NCBI GenBank assembly: GCA_030427905.1
Contig: JAUICL010000001.1
Coordinates: 744,001-808,000, forward strand
Direction of reading: 5' to 3'
Source of the DNA: Bacteroidia bacterium
GTDB taxonomy: Bacteria > Bacteroidota > Bacteroidia > Flavobacteriales_D > Cryomorphaceae
Length of the DNA stretch: 64,000 bases
A program made the translations under genes and the position numbers. This document shows positions 18,796 to 28,036 of the stretch, piece by piece. The notes below the pieces were generated by a model. It ran no database searches. It saw nothing but the letters and a program-made list of their open reading frames with translations, and was not told the DNA's origin. The stretch's first letter is position 1. Every line of letters begins with the position of its first letter.

Positions 18796-19173
18796 ATGAA
18801 TATCCCAGCAGAGCTTAAGTATACAAAAGACCACGAGTGGGTTAAAATTGAAGGAAACGTTGCAACTGTAGGAATTACAGACTACGCTCAAGGCGAGCTA
18901 GGAGACATCGTATTTGTTGAAATCGAAACGGAAGGCGAAGAGCTTGAAAGTGGTGAAGTTTTCGGCACGATCGAAGCTGTAAAAACGGTTTCTGACCTGT
19001 TTATGCCAATCAATGGTAAGGTAATCGAGTTTAACGAAGAACTCGAGTCGTCGCCCGAAGGAGTAAACGAAGACCCTTACGGAAAGGGGTGGATGATCAA
19101 GATTGAGTTTGGCGACGATGCCGACCTTTCTGAACTACTTGACGCTTCAGCGTACGAATCAGTAATCGGATAA
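18796..19173 (+). CDS. gcvH: Glycine cleavage system H protein
   Basis: GcvH carries the aminomethyl group from glycine on a lipoyl arm between the P, T and L proteins. The 125-residue length is normal. The lipoylated lysine is Lys63 in [15 protein letters not shown], and the flanking signature GDIVFVEI and [13 protein letters not shown] are present. It starts 20 nt after sprA and is followed 14 nt later by a VanZ-like gene, so all are probably co-transcribed. The genes for the P, T and L proteins are not in this window. Confidence 0.97.
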   Translation: MNIPAELKYTKDHEWVKIEGNVATVGITDYAQGELGDIVFVEIETEGEELESGEVFGTIEAVKTVSDLFMPINGKVIEFNEELESSPEGVNEDPYGKGWMIKIEFGDDADLSELLDASAYESVIG

Positions 19174-19186
19174 TCTACATTTCCGA

Positions 19187-19564
19187 ATGCTACGACAATA
19201 TTGGGCGGCTCTCTTATGGGCCGCCTTTATTCTTTTTATCTGCGGCATCCCCGTTACCCACATCCCCAAAGTCGATTTTTGGGAGATCAATATCGAAGAT
19301 AAAATTGCGCACATCGGCGTCTTTTTTGTTCTGGGATTAACCCTGGTTTGGGGCTATTCAAAAGGCTCGCCATCCTATTCTCTCAGGGCAATGTTTTGGA
19401 TTATGGCCATTGGAATTCTCTACGGGGGCTTAACCGAGTTATTGCAGGGAACCCTTTTCCCTACTCGGTATCCGAGCTTCGGAGACCTTATCGCTGACAG
19501 TATTGGGTCCGTTTTCGGCACAGTGTTTGCCTTTTTCTATTTCAAGAAACGAAGCCCTCACTAA
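19187..19564 (+). CDS. VanZ-like family membrane protein
   Basis: The 125-residue protein has about four membrane segments and the VanZ-like layout: an N-terminal LLWAAFILFICGIP, a short loop with DKIAHIGVFFVLGL (Asp-Lys-..-His as in the family), and a C-terminal FGDLIADSIGSVFG helix. VanZ of enterococci gives teicoplanin resistance by an unclear mechanism; distant chromosomal members like this one have no proven role. It lies between gcvH and a tonB gene, and the close spacing suggests one transcript. Confidence 0.85.
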   Translation: MLRQYWAALLWAAFILFICGIPVTHIPKVDFWEINIEDKIAHIGVFFVLGLTLVWGYSKGSPSYSLRAMFWIMAIGILYGGLTELLQGTLFPTRYPSFGDLIADSIGSVFGTVFAFFYFKKRSPH

Positions 19565-19606
19565 TCACAAAAGCGCGCATGTGAGAGGGCTAAAAACCCA
19601 ATTCAC

Positions 19607-20293
19607 ATGAAAGCGAAAAAAAGTAAACAAGCAAACTTGGAACGATTGCGCGTTCCCTTTATTCTGATGGGGCTGGCCTGCTCGGCTGCCCTTGTTCTCA
19701 CAGCATTTGAGTGGAGAACTTTCGAACATGAAGAGTTGAGCCTAGAAGATGGCCTGGTCATAACGCCGCCGTTAGAAGATGAAACCATTTTCACAGCTGA
19801 AGTCATGAAACCACCCACCAAGCCCAAACCTCGTGTGATGAGACCCGTGGTAGATGATTATGTCGCGGTCGATGATGATCAACGAATAGATATTCCGCTT
19901 GACATACCAATTTTTGATGATGAAGATGAGCCGGTAGTGGAAGAGTTTGATTTTGGAGCAGAAAATGTGGTTGAAGAGAAAATCTTTACCATCGTTGAGG
20001 AAATGCCTGAGTTTCCAGGCGGGCAAGTTGAGTTACTAAAGTTCCTTTCGTCAAACACAAAATACCCAGATATGGCGTTGGATGCACGGATAGAAGGGCC
20101 TGTTAAGGTGACGTTTTTAATTGATGAAGAAGGGAATATAAGTGATATAAAGGCGGAGTCCAGAATGGGGGGTGGTCTAAAGGAAGAATCGATAAGAGTT
20201 GTGAGTATCATGCCTAAGTGGACACCAGGTAAGCAGCGGGGCAAACCAGTTAAGGTGAGATTTACCCTTCCATTCACCTATTCACTTCAATAA
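19607..20293 (+). CDS. TonB-family energy transducer (first of tandem pair)
   Basis: The 228-residue protein has one N-terminal membrane anchor (about residues 16-35), an acidic, Asp-rich linker (about 60-120) and a C-terminal TonB domain of about 90 residues (FPGGQVELLKFLSSNTKYPD through KVRFTLPFTYSL). TonB links the proton motive force of ExbB/ExbD to outer-membrane receptors. The linker has KPKPR but no long proline run, unlike its neighbour. The N-terminus MKAKKSKQANLERLRVPFIL is closely similar to the next gene, showing tandem duplication. It starts 42 nt after the VanZ-like gene. Partner exbB and exbD are not in the window. Confidence 0.92.
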   Translation: MKAKKSKQANLERLRVPFILMGLACSAALVLTAFEWRTFEHEELSLEDGLVITPPLEDETIFTAEVMKPPTKPKPRVMRPVVDDYVAVDDDQRIDIPLDIPIFDDEDEPVVEEFDFGAENVVEEKIFTIVEEMPEFPGGQVELLKFLSSNTKYPDMALDARIEGPVKVTFLIDEEGNISDIKAESRMGGGLKEESIRVVSIMPKWTPGKQRGKPVKVRFTLPFTYSLQ

Positions 20294-20405
20294 GATTTAA
20301 CACTTTTAGGCACGGAACTTGCCTTTAATGAAATCAAAGGTCGCAATTGACGATCTTCTCATTTAACTTTTATATTTTCGCCGTTACGGTACAAAAAACT
20401 GAACC

Positions 20406-21074
20406 ATGGAACCAAAAAAGAGTCCAGAAGCCAACTTAGAAAACAAGCGAATTCCATTAATCATCATGGGGCTTTTGTTTTCGACGGCTTTCGTCTTAGT
20501 CGCTTTTGAATGGAAAGCGTATGAAAAAGAAGTACAGAGCTTAGGTTCGTTGTCGCAGGACATGATGGAAGAAGAGATCATTCCGATGTCGCAGCAACAA
20601 CCACCACCCCCGCCACCCCCACCAGCACCTACTACAGTTATCGAGATTGTAGAAGATGAAAAGGAAATCGAAGAAGAGCTAATCATCGAAGACCTCGAGG
20701 TGGATGAAGAAACGGAGATTGAGATCATCGAAGAAGTGGAGGAAGAAGTAGTGGAAGAAGAAATCTTCACGATCGTTGAGCAGATGCCAACTTTTCCCGG
20801 TGGTGAAGCGGAGTTGATGAAGTACCTTGGAAAGAACACAAAGTATCCAGCTATCGCAAAAGATGCCGGAATCCAAGGAACCGTATTCGTAACCTTCGTT
20901 GTTGATACCGATGGAAAAGTAAAAGACGTCCGAGTACTGAGATCTATCGGTGGTGGATGTGACGAAGAAGCAATTCGAGTTGTAGAGAATATGCCAGACT
21001 GGTCTCCAGGCCGTCAGCGTGGTAAAAACGTAAAAGTACAGTACAACTTGCCGATACGCTTTACCCTTCGATAA
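20406..21074 (+). CDS. TonB-family energy transducer (second of tandem pair)
   Basis: The 222-residue paralogue of the previous gene has the same basic N-terminus and single anchor (IPLIIMGLLFSTAFVLVAFE), then a linker with a PPPPPPPPAP run (about residue 62-71) and a very acidic Glu-rich stretch (about 76-120), and a TonB domain (FPGGEAELMKYLGKNTKYPA to NLPIRFTLR). The proline run is the usual rigid spacer across the periplasm. The gap of 112 nt before it has an AT-rich stretch TTTTATATTTTCG resembling a weak promoter, so it may be expressed separately from the first copy. Confidence 0.93.
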   Translation: MEPKKSPEANLENKRIPLIIMGLLFSTAFVLVAFEWKAYEKEVQSLGSLSQDMMEEEIIPMSQQQPPPPPPPPAPTTVIEIVEDEKEIEEELIIEDLEVDEETEIEIIEEVEEEVVEEEIFTIVEQMPTFPGGEAELMKYLGKNTKYPAIAKDAGIQGTVFVTFVVDTDGKVKDVRVLRSIGGGCDEEAIRVVENMPDWSPGRQRGKNVKVQYNLPIRFTLR

Positions 21075-21105
21075 GAAGATTTTAAGCTAAAACGAAATAG
21101 AAGAG

Positions 21106-21137
21106 ACCCCGACGAATTAGATCGTCGGGGTTTTTTT
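21106..21137 (+). terminator. Strong rho-independent terminator after the tonB pair
   Basis: ACCCCGACGA (21106-21115) pairs with TCGTCGGGGT (21122-21131) and a run of seven T residues follows. It closes the ruvA-sprA-gcvH-tonB run. Confidence 0.95.
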
Positions 21138-21159
21138 ATTCCTCCCGAGGGGTTTGTAC

Positions 21160-21167
21160 TATATTTG
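21160..21167 (+). promoter_or_regulatory. Bacteroidota -7 element for the deoC operon
   Basis: TATATTTG matches TAnnTTTG and lies 22 nt before the TTG start of deoC, directly after a terminator. Confidence 0.6.
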
Positions 21168-21189
21168 AAATCAACTAAACTCGCTCGTA

Positions 21190-22077
21190 TTGTTAGAACA
21201 TTTTAAGCCAGTAGATCAAACGGCTATCGAAGAAAGGTGTGCTCGAATCCGTACACGGAGCATAAAGAAAGGAGCCAAAATTGAAGGGCTCAAAATGGCT
21301 TTGGGTATGATTGACCTGACCACACTCGAAGGGAAAGACACTCCCGGCAAGGTAACTCAGCTTTGTTATAAGGCCACTCATCTTCACGATGAATTACCAA
21401 ATTTGCCACATGTTGCTGCCGTATGTGTGTACCCAACATTTGTGGAGCAGGCAGTTAGTCTGCTCAAAGGATCGGGGGTGAAAGTGGCATCGGTAGCCAC
21501 AGGGTTTCCTGCAGGACAAACCAGTCGAGAGGTGAAGCTTGCCGATGTTAAGATGGCCGTTGATGCCGGAGCCGACGAAGTAGATATGGTCATCTCGCGA
21601 GGAGAGTTCTTGAAGGGAAATCATCAATTCGTTTTTAATGAAATTGCCGCCGTCAAAGAAACTTGTGGAGATGCCCGTCTCAAGGTGATTCTTGAAACAG
21701 GTGAACTCGGGACACTAGATAATGTGGCTAAAGCAAGCCAAATAGCCATTCAGGCCGGAGCCGACTTTATCAAAACATCTACCGGAAAGATTAAGCCAGC
21801 TGCTACGATGGAAGTCACCTTAGTGATGCTCGAAGTTATTCGCGATCACTACTTCGAAACGGGTAGAATGGTAGGAATGAAACCCGCGGGAGGTATCTCC
21901 AATGCTAAACTAGCACTCCATTATTTGGTCATGGTCAAAGAGATTTTAGGCGAAGCCTGGCTAGACAATCATTGGTTTAGATTCGGCGCTAGTTCATTGG
22001 CTAACGATCTTATCCTACAGCTAATGAAACAAGAAACAGGGGTGTATCAATCAGGAAATTATATCGCTTTAGACTAG
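21190..22077 (+). CDS. deoC: Deoxyribose-phosphate aldolase
   Basis: DeoC cleaves 2-deoxyribose 5-phosphate to acetaldehyde and glyceraldehyde 3-phosphate. At 295 residues it belongs to the longer, eukaryote-like group (KMALGMIDLTTLEGKDTPG near the N-terminus). The Schiff-base lysine is Lys195 in DFIKTSTGKI, the proton-relay lysine Lys231 in MKPAGGIS, and DEVDMVIS supplies the acidic residue. The start is the TTG at 21190: no ATG or GTG lies between the promoter element and the conserved region. The following two genes encode aldehyde dehydrogenase-type proteins at 2 and 4 nt spacing, which points to oxidation of the acetaldehyde formed. Confidence 0.95.
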   Translation: MLEHFKPVDQTAIEERCARIRTRSIKKGAKIEGLKMALGMIDLTTLEGKDTPGKVTQLCYKATHLHDELPNLPHVAAVCVYPTFVEQAVSLLKGSGVKVASVATGFPAGQTSREVKLADVKMAVDAGADEVDMVISRGEFLKGNHQFVFNEIAAVKETCGDARLKVILETGELGTLDNVAKASQIAIQAGADFIKTSTGKIKPAATMEVTLVMLEVIRDHYFETGRMVGMKPAGGISNAKLALHYLVMVKEILGEAWLDNHWFRFGASSLANDLILQLMKQETGVYQSGNYIALD

Positions 22078-22079
22078 TT

Positions 22080-23528
22080 ATGGGAAATCAAACGAACTGG
22101 AATTGGGATCCGGCACCTGAGAGTACCGATCACGTTAAGATTAAAGAGCAGTATCAGCTATTTATTGGTGGGCGCTTTGTGAAGCCCGCAAATGGCGAAT
22201 ATTTTGAAACGGTAAATCCAGCCAATGAGAAAGTACTTGCAAAGGTAGCGCTTGCAGATGCTGCCGACGTTGATAAAGCGGTGAAGGCAGCTCGAAAGGC
22301 ATACAGCAATGTTTGGTCCAAGATGTCGGGAGCCGAACGCGGAAAGTACATCTTTAGACTGGCTAGATTGATTCAAGAACGCGCTCGTGAATTCGCTGTA
22401 ATTGAGTCACTTGATGGGGGAAAGCCGATCAGAGAATCGAGAGATGTTGATATCCCACTGGTTTCGGCGCACTTTTTCTACCACGCGGGGTGGGCTGATA
22501 AGCTCGAGTATGCTTTCCCGAATAAAAAGCCTTCGCCGATTGGTGTCGTGGGGCAAATTATACCGTGGAACTTTCCCTTGCTCATGGCAGCGTGGAAAAT
22601 AGCTCCAGCGCTGGCTTGTGGAAATACGGTGGTTTTGAAACCCGCAGAGTCTACTCCACTTACCGCATTGAAGCTCGCCGAAGTCATAAAGGACGCTGGA
22701 TTTCCTGATGGCGTAGTCAATATTGTCACAGGTGATGGTGGTACGGGCGAAGCAATAGTCAACCACCCGGGGATCGACAAAATCGCCTTTACTGGAAGCA
22801 CTGAAGTTGGCAAGAAGATCATACGAGCTACCGCTGGGACCAATAAGAAATTGACGCTCGAACTGGGCGGAAAGGCAGCAAATATCGTTTTCGAAGATGC
22901 CGCGCTTGACCAAGCCGTTGATGGAATCGTAGAAGGAATTTACTTCAATCAAGGCCATGTCTGTTGCGCAGGGTCACGGCTCTTCGTTCAGGAAGGGATA
23001 GCCGAAAAACTGTTCAGAAGACTCAAGCACCGCATAAACCAACTAATTGTAGGAGACCCTCTCGACAAGAACACAGACATTGGAGCTATCAACTCCAAGG
23101 GCCAGTTGAAAACGATACAGGCCTATATCAAGCAAGGAAAGAAGGAAGGACTCGAAATGTTCCAGCCCGAAATTGCCCTTCCTAAAAAAGGGTATTGGTG
23201 TGCTCCAACCTTGTTTTTTGATGTAGCCCAGAGCAGTGTCCTCGCCAAAGAAGAAATTTTTGGGCCAGTGCTCGCCATTCAGACTTTTAGAACTGTGGAT
23301 GAAGTGATCGCAAAGGCCAACAATACGCCTTATGGCCTTTCGGCAGGTGTCTGGACAGACAAAGGGTCTAAAGTGTTTAACCTGACATCGCAACTCAAGG
23401 CCGGCGTGGTTTGGGCGAACACCTACAATAAATTCGACCCAACATCTCCATTTGGTGGATACAAAGAATCTGGCTTCGGAAGGGAAGGGGGCGTTCATGG
23501 CTTGGAAGCTTATCTAAATTTGAACTGA
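22080..23528 (+). CDS. NAD(P)-dependent aldehyde dehydrogenase
   Basis: The 482-residue enzyme should oxidise an aldehyde, most likely the acetaldehyde from DeoC, to the acid. The catalytic Cys is Cys295 in QGHVCCAGSR, the general base Glu261 in LELGGKAANI, and the NAD-binding loop is FTGSTEVGKKI with IIPWNFPLLM upstream. The C-terminal PFGGYKESGFGREGG signature is present. It starts 2 nt after deoC and is followed after 4 nt by a second, incomplete ALDH. Together the two resemble the two halves of the two-domain ALDH16 proteins, in which the second half lacks catalysis. Confidence 0.93.
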   Translation: MGNQTNWNWDPAPESTDHVKIKEQYQLFIGGRFVKPANGEYFETVNPANEKVLAKVALADAADVDKAVKAARKAYSNVWSKMSGAERGKYIFRLARLIQERAREFAVIESLDGGKPIRESRDVDIPLVSAHFFYHAGWADKLEYAFPNKKPSPIGVVGQIIPWNFPLLMAAWKIAPALACGNTVVLKPAESTPLTALKLAEVIKDAGFPDGVVNIVTGDGGTGEAIVNHPGIDKIAFTGSTEVGKKIIRATAGTNKKLTLELGGKAANIVFEDAALDQAVDGIVEGIYFNQGHVCCAGSRLFVQEGIAEKLFRRLKHRINQLIVGDPLDKNTDIGAINSKGQLKTIQAYIKQGKKEGLEMFQPEIALPKKGYWCAPTLFFDVAQSSVLAKEEIFGPVLAIQTFRTVDEVIAKANNTPYGLSAGVWTDKGSKVFNLTSQLKAGVVWANTYNKFDPTSPFGGYKESGFGREGGVHGLEAYLNLN

Positions 23529-23532
23529 GAAG

Positions 23533-24396
23533 ATGGAAGTAATGAAGACCTATAAAATGTTCATCGGCGGTGCATTCCCGCGCACGGAGAGTGGTCGGTA
23601 CTACGAGCTCACTAATCCAAAGGGAGAATTCGTGGCTAATATTTGCCGAGGCTCTCGAAAGGATTTTCGAAATGCCGCAGTAGCCGCTCGGGCTGCTCAG
23701 AAGTCTTGGGCTGGAAAGTCTGCCTACAATCGCTCACAGATCATATACCGCATAGCCGAAATCATGCAGCAGCGCAAGAGCCAGTTTGTAGAAGAGCTTA
23801 CGAAACTCGGATATACAGCTGCCAAGGCTAACAAGGAGTTTGATGCGGCAATTGATCTCCTGGTGTACTATGCCGGATGGTGTGATAAGTACGTTCAGGT
23901 GAGCAGTGCTGTCAATCCGGTTGCTAGTTCGCATTTCAATTTTTCCATACCCGAGCCCACTGGACTTGTTTCCGTGATAGCCCATCAAGATGGGCCTTTA
24001 GTTGGTTTGTTGCAGGCCTTCGTTCCGGCCATTGTTGGGGGCAACGCGGTAGTTGTTCTCGCTTCTGAGAAGTATGCGATGTCTGCTGTGAGCTTGGCCG
24101 AAGTTCTGGCTACATCAGATGTTCCCGGTGGCGTTGTCAATATTCTCACCGGTTTTGCGAGTGAATTGGCACCTATCATGGCTTCTCATATGGATGTGAA
24201 TGCACTGGTGACTTTCGGATTGGACAGGCCTTTGATTACGTCTATTGCGGAAGCATGTGCCGACAGTGTTAAACGTCTTCGTATTCACCCAGACATTCCC
24301 ACCAAAGGCAGCCTGGATCTGATCATGGAGCTCCAGGAAATTAAAACAACCTGGCACCCAATCGAAAAAATATCGAGTTCCGGATCGGCTTATTAG
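23533..24396 (+). CDS. Catalytically incomplete ALDH-like protein
   Basis: The 287-residue protein aligns with the N-terminal, NAD-binding part of aldehyde dehydrogenases (KMFIGGAFPRTESGRYYE, AARAAQKSWAGKSAYNRSQI, PAIVGGNAVVVLASE, DVPGGVVNILTG) but ends shortly after. It has no equivalent of the catalytic Cys loop or the C-terminal catalytic domain, and the usual PWNFP is replaced by AHQDGP. The reading frame is intact and codon use matches its neighbours, so it seems a maintained gene and not a decaying one. By analogy with the vestigial second domain of ALDH16 it may be a partner subunit of the preceding enzyme; this is inference. Confidence 0.8.
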   Translation: MEVMKTYKMFIGGAFPRTESGRYYELTNPKGEFVANICRGSRKDFRNAAVAARAAQKSWAGKSAYNRSQIIYRIAEIMQQRKSQFVEELTKLGYTAAKANKEFDAAIDLLVYYAGWCDKYVQVSSAVNPVASSHFNFSIPEPTGLVSVIAHQDGPLVGLLQAFVPAIVGGNAVVVLASEKYAMSAVSLAEVLATSDVPGGVVNILTGFASELAPIMASHMDVNALVTFGLDRPLITSIAEACADSVKRLRIHPDIPTKGSLDLIMELQEIKTTWHPIEKISSSGSAY

Positions 24397-24418
24397 TGGA
24401 ACTCTTCATCTTATCTTA

Positions 24419-24426
24419 TACTTTTG
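24419..24426 (+). promoter_or_regulatory. Bacteroidota -7 element for the gmd-fcl operon
   Basis: TACTTTTG matches TAnnTTTG and ends 15 nt before the gmd ATG. No -33 TTTG is seen at the usual distance. Confidence 0.5.
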
Positions 24427-24441
24427 CAAAAACTTCGCTGA

Positions 24442-25533
24442 ATGTCAAAAAAAGTCGCCCTAATAACTGGAATCACAGGACAAGATGGGGCTTACCTATC
24501 AGAATTACTACTGAACAAAGGGTATGAAGTACACGGTATTAAGCGCCGTAGCTCCCTCTTCAATACCGACAGAATCGATCACCTTTACCAAGATCAACAC
24601 GAAGAAAAAGTGAATCTCTTTCTTCATTATGGTGATTTGACTGATTCGACCAATATTATCCGAATCATTCAGGAAGTTAAGCCGGATGAGATCTATAATC
24701 TCGCGGCCATGTCTCACGTTCACGTTTCATTCGATACACCAGAGTATACGGCAAATGTAGACGCGATGGGAACGCTCAGAATCCTGGAAGCCATCCGTAT
24801 CTTGAATATGGAGAAGCAAGTGAAGGTATACCAAGCTTCTACCAGTGAGCTTTACGGAAAAGTGCAGGAAGTGCCTCAAACCGAAACGACTCCGTTTTAT
24901 CCGAGAAGTCCCTACGGCGTTGCCAAAATCTATGCGTACTGGATTACGCGAAACTATCGCGAAGCATACGGCATTTTTGCCTCAAACGGGATTCTTTTCA
25001 ACCACGAAAGTCCTTTGCGTGGAGAAACATTCGTAACGCGAAAAATTACCCGCGCTGTAGCCCGGATCAAACTTGGCCTTCAAGACAAGGTGTACATGGG
25101 TAACCTCGACGCCAAAAGAGATTGGGGTCACGCCAAAGATTATGTAGAAGGCATGTGGCGCATTTTGCAACACGATGAGCCAGACGATTTTGTTTTGGCA
25201 ACAGGAGTGACCAACACCGTGCGCTATTTTATCGAAAGAGCCTTCGCAGAAGTAGGAATCGAAATTGAGTGGAAAGGAGAAGCTGAGAACGAAAAAGGTA
25301 TCAACAAGGAGAACGGAAAAGTGGTAGTGGAAGTAGATCCAAAGTACTACCGTCCTACCGAGGTAGACTTGCTTATCGGCGATCCTTCAAAGGCCAAAGA
25401 AAAGCTTGGCTGGGAGCACACCTACAAGCTCGACGAGTTGATAGCCGAAATGGTAGCCGCCGACATGAAATTATTCAAACGCGACAAGTACCTCTTGGAA
25501 GGTGGGCACAAAGTCATGAACTACAACGAGTAA
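24442..25533 (+). CDS. gmd: GDP-mannose 4,6-dehydratase
   Basis: Gmd converts GDP-D-mannose to GDP-4-keto-6-deoxy-D-mannose, the first step to GDP-L-fucose. The 363-residue length is normal. The Rossmann motif [15 protein letters not shown] is at residues 9-23, the substrate region [15 protein letters not shown] follows, and the short-chain dehydrogenase YxxxK motif is in [15 protein letters not shown]. The downstream [14 protein letters not shown] is also conserved. fcl begins 3 nt after its stop. Confidence 0.98.
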   Translation: MSKKVALITGITGQDGAYLSELLLNKGYEVHGIKRRSSLFNTDRIDHLYQDQHEEKVNLFLHYGDLTDSTNIIRIIQEVKPDEIYNLAAMSHVHVSFDTPEYTANVDAMGTLRILEAIRILNMEKQVKVYQASTSELYGKVQEVPQTETTPFYPRSPYGVAKIYAYWITRNYREAYGIFASNGILFNHESPLRGETFVTRKITRAVARIKLGLQDKVYMGNLDAKRDWGHAKDYVEGMWRILQHDEPDDFVLATGVTNTVRYFIERAFAEVGIEIEWKGEAENEKGINKENGKVVVEVDPKYYRPTEVDLLIGDPSKAKEKLGWEHTYKLDELIAEMVAADMKLFKRDKYLLEGGHKVMNYNE

Positions 25534-25536
25534 GTC

Positions 25537-26478
25537 TTGGAGAAATCGAGTAGAATATTTGTAGCAGGGCATCGCGGAATGGTGGGTAGCGCCATCGTAA
25601 GAGCGCTGAAAGACGCCGGATTTGAGAATATCATTACCCGACGATCATCAGAACTCGACTTGAGAGACCAACGGGCAGTTCGCGAATTTTTTAAGACTGA
25701 GAAGCCCACCCATGTATTTCTGGCTGCTGCCAAGGTGGGGGGAATTCACGCCAACAACGTGTACCGTGGTGAGTTTCTTTACGACAATCTGATGATCGAA
25801 GCCAACGTGATTCATGCTGCGCACGATTTTGAAGTCGAGAAACTTCTCTTCTTGGGCTCATCTTGCATTTACCCAAAGATGGCTGAGCAACCCCTCCGCG
25901 AAGATGCTTTGCTTACTGGCCTGCTCGAACCGACCAATGAGCCCTATGCCATCGCAAAGATTGCGGGAATCAAGCTGTGTGAAGCCTATTGGGATCAATA
26001 CGGCGACAAGTTTATCTCGGCTATGCCAACCAATCTATACGGGCCCAACGACAATTACGACTTGAATAACTCACACGTCCTGCCCGCATTGCTGCGCAAA
26101 TTTCACGAAGCGAAGGAGCGCGGTGACGATCAAGTGGAAATCTGGGGTTCTGGAAAACCAATGCGTGAGTTTTTGCATGTGGATGACCTGGCACAGGCCT
26201 GTCTGTTCTTGATGAATTCTTACAACGAAAAACAATTCGTCAACATCGGTACAGGTGAAGATGTGACCATCAGTCACTTGGCATCGACCATCAAAGACAT
26301 TGTGGGCTTTGAAGGTGATTTGGTTTACGATTCATCAAAACCCGACGGTACGCCACGAAAGCTCATGGATGTCTCGAGAATTCATACATTGGGCTGGAAA
26401 CATACCATTGAACTAGAAGATGGTATTCGTGAAGTTTATAAAGAATATCGAGATCAAGCGCCAAAAGTGGAGTCCTAA
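25537..26478 (+). CDS. fcl: GDP-L-fucose synthase
   Basis: Fcl (WcaG) is the epimerase-reductase that turns the Gmd product into GDP-L-fucose using NADPH. The 313-residue protein starts with the motif [15 protein letters not shown], has [11 protein letters not shown] and the catalytic [15 protein letters not shown], and [20 protein letters not shown]. The start must be TTG at 25537 because no ATG or GTG precedes the nucleotide-binding motif. The next gene begins about 50-59 nt inside its 3' end in another frame. With gmd it supplies GDP-fucose for the surface polysaccharide locus. Confidence 0.97.
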   Translation: MEKSSRIFVAGHRGMVGSAIVRALKDAGFENIITRRSSELDLRDQRAVREFFKTEKPTHVFLAAAKVGGIHANNVYRGEFLYDNLMIEANVIHAAHDFEVEKLLFLGSSCIYPKMAEQPLREDALLTGLLEPTNEPYAIAKIAGIKLCEAYWDQYGDKFISAMPTNLYGPNDNYDLNNSHVLPALLRKFHEAKERGDDQVEIWGSGKPMREFLHVDDLAQACLFLMNSYNEKQFVNIGTGEDVTISHLASTIKDIVGFEGDLVYDSSKPDGTPRKLMDVSRIHTLGWKHTIELEDGIREVYKEYRDQAPKVES

Positions 26479-28012
26479 AGCGCTGTGCCATGCGCTGGCG
26501 CTGGCTTTTCTGCTTTGTCCATTCTGGCTCCTAGCTCAGGACTATTACCTTCCTTTCAATAATCTCTCCGACATTCGCATAGAGCGGAGTGGGGTGTATG
26601 AGCAACCAGGGGTTCACGGTGGGATCAAACCCGTGTATCGGGTAGGGACCGACGTCAGCAACGTGAGTGGCCTTGGTCCAGATACAGCAAAGTATTATTA
26701 CAAGTTTGTAGAAAAGATATTCTCAGAGCACCTTATAGAGCTTGATAAGGGCGGCTTGAAACTCAATGCAGATTTCATTTTCGATTTTGGATATGGTCAG
26801 GAAATGGAGACTTTCAATGATGATGGTGACGACCTTTTTGTAAATACCCGTGGTTTTGCCATCTCGGGACAGATCGGAGACAAGGTGTTTTTCTACACTG
26901 ATTTGAGGGAAAATCAGGCTCGGTTTCCTTCATATCTTGACGCCTTTGTTGATTCACTCGAAGTGGTACCCGGTAATGGACGTATAAAACCCTTTAAGGA
27001 TACGGGCTACGACTTTAGCATGGCCAACGGTTATGTGGGGATCAACGCGGCCAAGTGGCTTCAGATTCAGTTTGGTCACCACAAGAGTTTCGTTGGACAC
27101 GGGTATCGCTCAGTTCTCTTGAGCGACAATTCATTCAACATGCCATTCGCGGGCTACACCATCAACCTGTTTGAGAATAAGCTGAAGTACACCTACCAAA
27201 TCAACTTACTTCAGAACTTAGAAAGACTACCCGTTGGTGAAGCTCCTGAGTCCCTTTTTAAGCGGAAGTATATGAGCTATAGCTACCTGAGCTGGGAGCC
27301 TTTTGAGAAGCTTGAGCTGGGCTTGTTTGAGTCAGTAGTTTGGAAACAATTTGACGATAGTACGGGTACAGAGCCATTCCAGGCACAAGCACTCAACCCA
27401 ATTCCATTGCTAAACTCGGCTGTTTTGGGGCTGGATGATCCGGACAATAATGCACTGGTGGGATTCAACATTGGTTATCGCCCTACCAATTGGCTTAAAT
27501 TATACGGACAAGCTATGCTCGACGATTTGGATGGTGAGCGCTATGGTTATCAGGTGGGTGCTAAATTTATCGAAGCCCTTCCACGCATTGATATCCAGTT
27601 GGAGTACAACGCCGTCTCGGAAGGAGCCTACGCTTCTTCAAATGCTTTACAGGGCTATACCCATTTCAATCAACCTTTGGCACATCCGTTGGGAGCTGGA
27701 TTTGAAGAAGTGCAAGCGGTGGCAACTTATTTGCACAAACGCTGGTATGCACAGGCTCGCATAGCCTATTCCACCTATAGCGATAGGGGGCGTGATCCCC
27801 TTTCTTCTGCCGATCTGGATCAGATGTATGATCTGGAAAATGTCTTTTACCAGGATTACCAATGTGCCTACATTTTTAACCCGACCACCAATATGCAGCT
27901 CTACGCTGGAATCACATCCAGAACAGCTGATTACCTGGATTACAATACCGATAACCTGTTTTGGTATTTCGGATTTAGAACCCGTTTGGCGAATGTGTAC
28001 CGCGATTTTTGA
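26429..28012 (+). CDS. Outer-membrane barrel, capsule-assembly (Wzi)-like, copy 1
   Basis: The product of about 527 residues has a signal peptide ([15 protein letters not shown]) and a strand-rich body that resembles the Wzi-like capsule-assembly barrels of Bacteroidota: [52 protein letters not shown] and [18 protein letters not shown]. It ends in NVYRDF, a terminal Phe typical of outer-membrane barrels. It may anchor or organise surface polysaccharide. GTG at 26429 or ATG at 26420 could be the start; either overlaps fcl by 50-59 nt. A related gene lies at 29124, on the other side of the glycosyltransferase. Confidence 0.75.
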   Translation: MKFIKNIEIKRQKWSPKALCHALALAFLLCPFWLLAQDYYLPFNNLSDIRIERSGVYEQPGVHGGIKPVYRVGTDVSNVSGLGPDTAKYYYKFVEKIFSEHLIELDKGGLKLNADFIFDFGYGQEMETFNDDGDDLFVNTRGFAISGQIGDKVFFYTDLRENQARFPSYLDAFVDSLEVVPGNGRIKPFKDTGYDFSMANGYVGINAAKWLQIQFGHHKSFVGHGYRSVLLSDNSFNMPFAGYTINLFENKLKYTYQINLLQNLERLPVGEAPESLFKRKYMSYSYLSWEPFEKLELGLFESVVWKQFDDSTGTEPFQAQALNPIPLLNSAVLGLDDPDNNALVGFNIGYRPTNWLKLYGQAMLDDLDGERYGYQVGAKFIEALPRIDIQLEYNAVSEGAYASSNALQGYTHFNQPLAHPLGAGFEEVQAVATYLHKRWYAQARIAYSTYSDRGRDPLSSADLDQMYDLENVFYQDYQCAYIFNPTTNMQLYAGITSRTADYLDYNTDNLFWYFGFRTRLANVYRDF

Positions 28013-28036
28013 TATTTGTAGTCTAAAGCAGATGCT

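Noticed and set aside
23533-24396. Pseudogene call for the short ALDH-like gene
   Set aside because: The frame is open from start to stop, there is no frameshifted remainder of the catalytic domain downstream before gmd, and similar vestigial ALDH domains are known in ALDH16.
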